NCBI GenBank assembly: GCA_944359055.1
Contig: CALVSO010000004.1
Span: 1 to 64,000, forward strand
DNA from: an uncultured Bacilli bacterium
GTDB taxonomy: Bacteria > Bacillota_I > Bacilli_A > RF39 > UBA660
Length of the DNA: 64,000 nt
Direction of reading: 5' to 3'
The translations under genes were made by a program, and so were the position numbers. Of this stretch, positions 61,904 through 64,000 are shown in pieces (position 1 is the first letter of the stretch; each line of letters starts with the position of its first letter). The notes below the pieces were generated by a model, which was not told the origin of the DNA, searched no databases, and saw only the letters and a list, made by a program, of their open reading frames with translations.

Positions 61904-63958
61904 CTACACCTTCCTTATTTTTTTATGACCTTTTATCAACATTTTAATTCCATATGGATGTTTAAATGCTACAGTTAATATTTTATCTTTTATACCAACG
62001 ATAACGCCTTCACCATATGTATCAAAATAAATATGTTCTCCAATACTATATTCAACACTATCATCAACATTATTTAATTTAGATTTACTAGTATTAGTAT
62101 TAAAATATTTAGAATCAATTTCTTTAATGAATCTACTTTCTTTATTGCTTACTCGATTACCATATATAGTACGAGATAAAGCATTTATTAACCATAATCT
62201 TTTTTTAGCTCTTGTAATTGCTACATAACATAATCTTCTTTCCTCTTCTAGTTTGTCATTACTTTCAAATGAATTAAAATGAGGAAATATACTTTCTTCT
62301 AATCCAACAATAAATACATTATCAAATTCTAATCCTTTAGCAGAATGAATTGTCATTAAGGTTACACTTTCATTATCTTTATATTCTGTTATATCAGCAA
62401 CTAAACTTATTTCATTTAAGAAATCTTCTAAACTAATTATACCATAATTTTCCTCAAATTGATAAGCAATAGATTTAAATTCATTTAAGTTTTCTATTCT
62501 AGTTTGAGCTTCAATGGAATTCTCTTCTTCTAATTCTTTGATAATACCTGTTTTTTCTAATATTAAATCAATAAATTTAGTTAAAGTATAGTTATCTTTA
62601 TTTTCTCTTAAATATGAAATTATATTCTTGAATTCTAATTCTTTACCAGAGTCAATCGCATCATACATTGAACAATTTAAATCGTTTGCTTTTTTAATTA
62701 ATTTATCAATTGTAACTTTACCAATTTTTCTTCTTGGAACATTAATTATTCTAGTTAAACTAACATCATCATCTTTATTATAAATTAATTTTAAATAAGC
62801 CATTAAATCTTTAATTTCTTTACGATTATAAAAATATACACTGCCAACCACTTTATAAGGAATATTATTTAATAATAATTCATCTTCTAAATTACGTGAT
62901 TGAGCATTTGTTCTGTAAAGAATAGCTATATCACTTAGTTTAGAACCATTATCTAATAACTTATTAATTTCATTAACAACATAAAAAGCTTCATCTTTTT
63001 CATCAGTAGCTCGTTTATATTCTATTTTTAACCCCTCTTCATTATCAGTCCATAAATTTTTATCTTTGCGATTAACATTATTTTTAATTAAATCATTAGA
63101 AGCATTAATAATTGTTTTGGTTGATCTATAATTTTGTTCTAGATAAACTGTTTTACAATTTGGATAATCTTTTTCAAAATTTAATATATTTTTATAATTA
63201 GATCCTCTCCATGAATAAATAGATTGACTATCATCACCCACTACACAAATATTTTTATATTTTGCACTTATCATTTTAGTTAATAAATATTGTGCTTCAT
63301 TAGTATCTTGATATTCATCAATTAAAATATATTTATATTGTTCTTGATATTCTTTTAATATTTCTGGATGTTTTCTAAATAAAACTATTGGCAACATTAA
63401 TAAATCATCAAAATCAACACTATTATTTTTAATTAATCTATTTTCATATTTTCTATAAATATCTAAAACTAACTCATCATAATCGTTAGCTACAAATCTT
63501 TCATATTCATAACTATCTATTAAAGCATTTTTGTTATTACTTATAATGTTTTTAATTGCTTTATAGTTTTCATCACAATTCATATCTTTTAGAATATTTT
63601 TAATTAAAATACTAGTGTCATCACTATCCAAAATAGTAAAATTTTTACTTAATTTTAATTTATCATAATGTTTTTTTAAAATATTTAATCCAAAAGAATG
63701 AAAAGTTGATATTTGAATCTTATATCCTATTGATCCAACCATATTAAGTATTCTTTCTTTCATTTCTTTAGCTGCTTTATTAGTAAAAGTGATAGCAAGT
63801 ATATTAGATGGATCAACATGATTATCTAATATTAATTTGGCTACTTTAGTAGTTAATACCTTTGTTTTACCAGAACCAGCTCCGGCTAAAACCAATAAAG
63901 GACCTTCTGTTATATTTACTGCTTCTTTTTGTTTATCATTTAATGTATCTAAATTCAT
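61904..63958 (-). CDS. pcrA: ATP-dependent DNA helicase PcrA/UvrD
   Basis: SF1A helicase for repair and for removing RecA and transcription complexes. Walker A AGAGSGKT (25-32), Walker B ILIDEYQDTNEAQ, motif III GDDSQSIYSWRG, motif V VTLMTIHSAKGLEF and motif VI EERRLCYVAITRAK are all present. The C-terminal Tudor-like tail HIYFDTYGEGVIVGI binds RNA polymerase in other species. 684 residues, slightly short. A leftward TATAAT is at 63979-63974, with the -35 cut by the window edge. ligA, often next to pcrA, does not follow. Confidence 0.96.
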   Translation of the reverse strand: MNLDTLNDKQKEAVNITEGPLLVLAGAGSGKTKVLTTKVAKLILDNHVDPSNILAITFTNKAAKEMKERILNMVGSIGYKIQISTFHSFGLNILKKHYDKLKLSKNFTILDSDDTSILIKNILKDMNCDENYKAIKNIISNNKNALIDSYEYERFVANDYDELVLDIYRKYENRLIKNNSVDFDDLLMLPIVLFRKHPEILKEYQEQYKYILIDEYQDTNEAQYLLTKMISAKYKNICVVGDDSQSIYSWRGSNYKNILNFEKDYPNCKTVYLEQNYRSTKTIINASNDLIKNNVNRKDKNLWTDNEEGLKIEYKRATDEKDEAFYVVNEINKLLDNGSKLSDIAILYRTNAQSRNLEDELLLNNIPYKVVGSVYFYNRKEIKDLMAYLKLIYNKDDDVSLTRIINVPRRKIGKVTIDKLIKKANDLNCSMYDAIDSGKELEFKNIISYLRENKDNYTLTKFIDLILEKTGIIKELEEENSIEAQTRIENLNEFKSIAYQFEENYGIISLEDFLNEISLVADITEYKDNESVTLMTIHSAKGLEFDNVFIVGLEESIFPHFNSFESNDKLEEERRLCYVAITRAKKRLWLINALSRTIYGNRVSNKESRFIKEIDSKYFNTNTSKSKLNNVDDSVEYSIGEHIYFDTYGEGVIVGIKDKILTVAFKHPYGIKMLIKGHKKIRKV

Positions 63959-64000
63959 AAAACCACCTTAAATAATTATAACATAATTTGTATAAAAATA

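Overview
The window is very AT-rich and uses the standard genetic code (UGG for Trp, UGA as stop). Its gene set points to a low-GC member of the Bacillota, class Bacilli: B. subtilis-type primosome genes dnaB and dnaI, addAB, ylxM next to ftsY, rnhC, a parE/parC pair, and peptidoglycan enzymes (ddl, dacA, two VanY-type carboxypeptidases). It is walled, so it is not a classical mycoplasma. The small gene set, the shortened housekeeping proteins (AddB, AlaRS, Rel) and the membrane and adhesin genes fit an uncultured, host-associated lineage of the RF39/Erysipelotrichales kind. That placement is inference; no rRNA is present to confirm it. Most ribosome-binding sites carry AGGTGA(T) only 3 to 6 bases before the start codon, and I used this to correct many starts.

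Layout. 1-5.5 kb: addBA recombination nuclease. 5.6-8.7 kb: accessory genes (S41-like peptidase, Fic-like protein with a changed active site, an unknown, a histidine phosphatase). 8.7-13.3 kb: trpS, a truncated Rel, a leader-peptide/terminator module in front of rel, and a short alaS. 13.5-20.8 kb: a BRO-domain protein, dacA, a NUDIX protein, a hybrid histidine kinase and an adenylate-forming ligase. 21-28.8 kb: cell-envelope block with two VanY-like peptidases, an amidase-like protein with a coupled mini-gene, GtrA, two families of glycosyltransferase and a GT-C-like protein. 28.8-30.4 kb: a frameshifted gene, an HD-domain gene flanked by a 71-bp direct repeat, and a CotD-like Cys-rich protein.

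30.4-33 kb: a complete DpnII-type (GATC) restriction-modification operon. 33-36 kb: an intact Fic protein, dnaI and dnaB. 36-39.6 kb: two divergent XRE regulators, ylxM, ftsY, a YebC-family regulator and rnc. 39.6-42.5 kb: yidD (predicted leaderless), a substrate-binding lipoprotein, a slipin, a glutamine amidotransferase and three tRNA genes (Ile, Asn, Glu). 42.5-43.5 kb: a gene-poor stretch with one unknown gene and a decayed fragment. 43.5-50.2 kb: ddl, a hydrolase, a processive glycosyltransferase, tsf and rpsB (S2 fused to a Rho-N-like domain). 50.2-55.2 kb: parE, a sugar-phosphate transferase with a changed catalytic dyad, and parC in one operon. 55.3-64 kb: a proline/glutamine-repeat membrane protein, rnhC, a lipoprotein, a large pilin-like adhesin, asnS, a 55-residue membrane protein and pcrA.

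The best leads for new biology are four. First, the ribosome-dependent attenuator candidate upstream of a Rel protein whose synthetase glutamate is replaced by glutamine. Second, the phosphoglycosyl transferase with Asp-to-Asn in its catalytic dyad, translationally coupled between the two topoisomerase IV genes. Third, the pilin fused to a lectin-like domain with a GC-rich 3' end. Fourth, the HD-gene insertion between copies of a duplicated gene end.
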